Source: a virus. Taken from it: a DNA stretch of 50,764 nucleotides. The stretch spans positions 1 to 50,764 of the IMG/VR virus record IMGVR_UViG_3300030099_006312, one strand, 5' to 3'. The translations under genes and the position numbers were made by a program. Numbering within the stretch: position 1 is the first letter of the stretch; each line of letters starts with the position of its first letter. The notes below the pieces were generated by a model. The model did not search any database. It was not told the origin of the DNA and saw nothing but the letters and a program-made list of their open reading frames with translations. This document shows, piece after piece, positions 48,950 to 50,764 of the stretch.

Positions 48950-50611
48950 ATGGCAGATAATAAATCAGTCCTAGAACAAGCTTTGTTAGAGGCACAACAG
49001 TTAGAAGAAGCTGTTAAATCTAATGCAAAGGGAATACTTGCAGCTACTATGAAGCAAGAAATCGAAGAATTAGTTAAAGAATCTCTCACTGAACAAGAAG
49101 AAGACGACTTCGTAAACGTAAAAGATACGGAAGAAGGAGAAGAATTTGATTTTGATGATGGGGATTTTGATGACGAAGAAGATGAAGACCTAGAAAATGA
49201 GGTAAGCGTTAATTTACCTGACGAAGAAGAAGCAATGGTATCCATGAGTATGGATGCGGATGAACCACTCGACCTAACCCTTGCGTCCGATGAGGAAGTA
49301 TTGAAAGTTTTCAAAGCTATGGGAACTGAAGACGGAATTGTTGTTACACAAGATGGGGACACAATTGATATTGAAGACCAGGAAGCTGGTACTGAATATA
49401 AAATTGAGTTGGCCGAGAATAAACTTAACAGTTTCCGAGGTTTAATAAACGAAGGAAGCTACAAGTCTGATAAACACGAATCAGTTATTGATGATGAATC
49501 AGATGATGAAATCAAAGAAGGTATGAAAAAAGACATGTATGAACTTAAAATGAAAGACGAACCAATGTACGAAGTCGAACTAGAAGAAGATGACGTTACA
49601 GCGGAAGACCTTGAAGAAATGATGCAATCAAAGAAAGACCGAAGAGATGAAAGAGGTGGTATGAGAAAATATTACGGTGAAAACCCTGATGGTTTACATT
49701 CTACAGGTCGTAAAAATGTACAAGGTTATAATGCTAGAGAAGACGAATCTTTAGGTATGTCACATGCACATGAAGCACATGGAAAAGATTTGGAAGAACT
49801 ACGTCATAAAGAATCTCATGAAGCATATGAGCGAGAAATGAGAGAAGGACACTACGGAATGAACAAAGGTAATAAATATCATAGACATGATGTTGATGGT
49901 CACGAAAAAGAAGCCGGAGAGTACGGAGCATATATGGGAGAAGGTCACGATGAAGAACATCATGAAGCATACGGTGTAGATAAAGAAGCTAATGAAGGTC
50001 ATTATGGAAAAGAACATCATGAAGCATACGGTGTAGATAAAGAAGCTAATGAAGGTCATTATGGAAAACAAGGTGATATGGAAGAAGCTTCAAGAACGTA
50101 TGGTTTTGGTTCTAAATCTGGAAGAGGTTTGAGAAAAGCCATTACTCCAAATAGGAACTATGTATACCCGATGAATGAATCAACTAAGAAACACATCAAT
50201 AACATCATAAGAACTGCAAAACAGTTACAAGAAGAAAATCAGGCTTACAGAGAGAAAAATAAAGAATATAGACAAGCGCTTAAATTGTTTAGAGAAAAAC
50301 TCAACGAGGTAGCTGTGTTTAACGCTAATTTAGCTTATTCAACTAAGTTATTTACTGAGAACACAACAACTAAAAAAGAGAAAATCAATATTCTTAGACG
50401 TTTTGATAACGTAAAAACTCTCAACGAAAGTAAAAACTTATTCACTAATATTAATCAAGAACTTGGTTCTAAGGTTAATAAATTGAACGAGTCGGTTCAA
50501 AAAACCATTACTAAAACTCCATCAGGAGGGTCATCAATTAATTTAATTGAGACTAAAACTTATGAAAATCCACAAATCGCAAGAATGAAGGATATCATGA
50601 ATAAATTATAA
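48950..50611 (+). CDS. Acidic scaffold-like core protein (position of T4 gp22)
   Basis: The protein has 553 residues. The N-terminal helix (VLEQALLEAQQLEEAVKSN) is followed by a very acidic part to ~110, then a mixed part with RGLINEGSYKS (gp21-like). A His/Glu/Gly/Tyr-rich middle (~270-380) includes two exact tandem units starting EHHEAYGVDKEANEG. A coiled-coil C-terminal part (HINNIIRTAKQLQEENQAYR) is followed by several LNE sites and a final LIE before T. Acidic, helical and protease-sensitive, it stands between protease and capsid genes as T4 gp22 does. The His-rich repeats are not typical of scaffolds. Confidence 0.7.
   Translation: MADNKSVLEQALLEAQQLEEAVKSNAKGILAATMKQEIEELVKESLTEQEEDDFVNVKDTEEGEEFDFDDGDFDDEEDEDLENEVSVNLPDEEEAMVSMSMDADEPLDLTLASDEEVLKVFKAMGTEDGIVVTQDGDTIDIEDQEAGTEYKIELAENKLNSFRGLINEGSYKSDKHESVIDDESDDEIKEGMKKDMYELKMKDEPMYEVELEEDDVTAEDLEEMMQSKKDRRDERGGMRKYYGENPDGLHSTGRKNVQGYNAREDESLGMSHAHEAHGKDLEELRHKESHEAYEREMREGHYGMNKGNKYHRHDVDGHEKEAGEYGAYMGEGHDEEHHEAYGVDKEANEGHYGKEHHEAYGVDKEANEGHYGKQGDMEEASRTYGFGSKSGRGLRKAITPNRNYVYPMNESTKKHINNIIRTAKQLQEENQAYREKNKEYRQALKLFREKLNEVAVFNANLAYSTKLFTENTTTKKEKINILRRFDNVKTLNESKNLFTNINQELGSKVNKLNESVQKTITKTPSGGSSINLIETKTYENPQIARMKDIMNKL
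49955..50068 (+). repeat. Tandem 57-bp direct repeat (two copies) inside the scaffold-like gene
   Basis: 49955-50011 and 50012-50068 are identical or nearly so and encode 19-residue units starting EHHEAYGVDKEANEG. The length is a multiple of 3, so copy-number change would keep the frame. Confidence 0.9.
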
Positions 50612-50643
50612 TTAAATAAACGCTAACTAAAAAAAATATTAAA

Positions 50644-50764
50644 ATGGGAGCATTATTAGAATCAGGTATGGTCGGAAACATAGGTTTAAAACACCTTAAA
50701 GTTATCCGCGAAGATACTATTGGAAAATGGAACAAGCTTGGGTTCCTTAACGGATTAAATGGGC
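50644..50764 (+). CDS. Major capsid protein, N-terminal part (cut by window edge)
   Basis: The frame starts MGALLESGMVGNIGLKHLKV and runs open to the right edge with KWNKLGFLNGLNG. A short helical propeptide of this kind, with a KW..LGFL.GL segment and LLE before S, is found at the start of T4 gp23-like capsid precursors. Its position after protease and scaffold supports the call. Only about 40 residues are visible, so the family is assigned from context plus weak motif. Confidence 0.7.
   Translation, partial: MGALLESGMVGNIGLKHLKVIREDTIGKWNKLGFLNGLNG

Noticed and set aside
49955-50068. Tandem repeat as a possible CRISPR array
   Set aside because: Two directly abutting coding repeats with no spacers; no CRISPR array was seen anywhere in the window.

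Overview
The window looks like part of a large, AT-rich, T4-like tailed phage (contractile-tail lineage) that infects a member of the Bacteroidota, probably marine. The phage assignment rests on a T4-order head block near the right end: large terminase, portal, a core-like protein, gp21-type prohead protease, an acidic scaffold-like protein and the start of the major capsid protein. The host assignment rests on three independent signs. Two proteins carry type IX secretion (T9SS) sorting domains. All eight type I signal peptides are followed by Gln, the Bacteroidetes 'Q-rule'. Many genes are preceded by the Bacteroidota promoter box TAnnTTTG.

Layout. 0-5.1 kb: a secretome of signal-peptide proteins, including a repeat adhesin with a type A T9SS tail, a possible outer-membrane protein, a thioredoxin fold without its active cysteines, and a three-gene PKD-like operon ending in a type B T9SS tail. 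5.1-8.4 kb: thymidylate synthase, a stand-alone T4 Pnk-like 3'-phosphatase and small unknowns. 8.5-9.9 kb: a further T9SS-like secreted protein and a MORN-repeat protein. 9.9-28.9 kb: late genes with unrelated bodies, many sharing a short N-terminal element (K-hydrophobic-T/S-E-x-[QE]-[LY], then [LIM]xE). It resembles the capsid-targeting and gp21-cleavage sequences of T4 internal proteins. The bodies include a Mn-type superoxide dismutase, a very basic DUF5872-like protein, a probable PD-(D/E)XK nuclease protein, a pretoxin-like hydrophobic protein and an annexin-like plus peptidoglycan-binding protein. 28.9-29.6 kb (minus): a tmRNA gene, tRNA-Arg(UCU), tRNA-Leu(UAA) and one aberrant tRNA-like element. 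29.7-36.4 kb: M20-like peptidase, tail-fibre-like protein, an N-domain-less ClpC ATPase, full-length DnaK and a KTSC protein. 36.4-50.8 kb: structural and head genes.

Two promoter classes are visible by eye: TAnnTTTG (host-like) and TATTTAT(A) (probably late, before virion genes). In both classes several copies sit only 3-5 nt before the start codon, which suggests leaderless mRNAs.

The two strongest candidates for an undescribed system are (1) a set of roughly a dozen or more diverse proteins predicted to be loaded into the capsid through a shared cleavable N-terminal tag, including a superoxide dismutase, and (2) a phage proteostasis island (tmRNA with an unusual 22-residue tag, ClpC, DnaK, peptidase) that could redirect host trans-translation and Clp proteolysis. 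Both are inferences from sequence; no searches were run.
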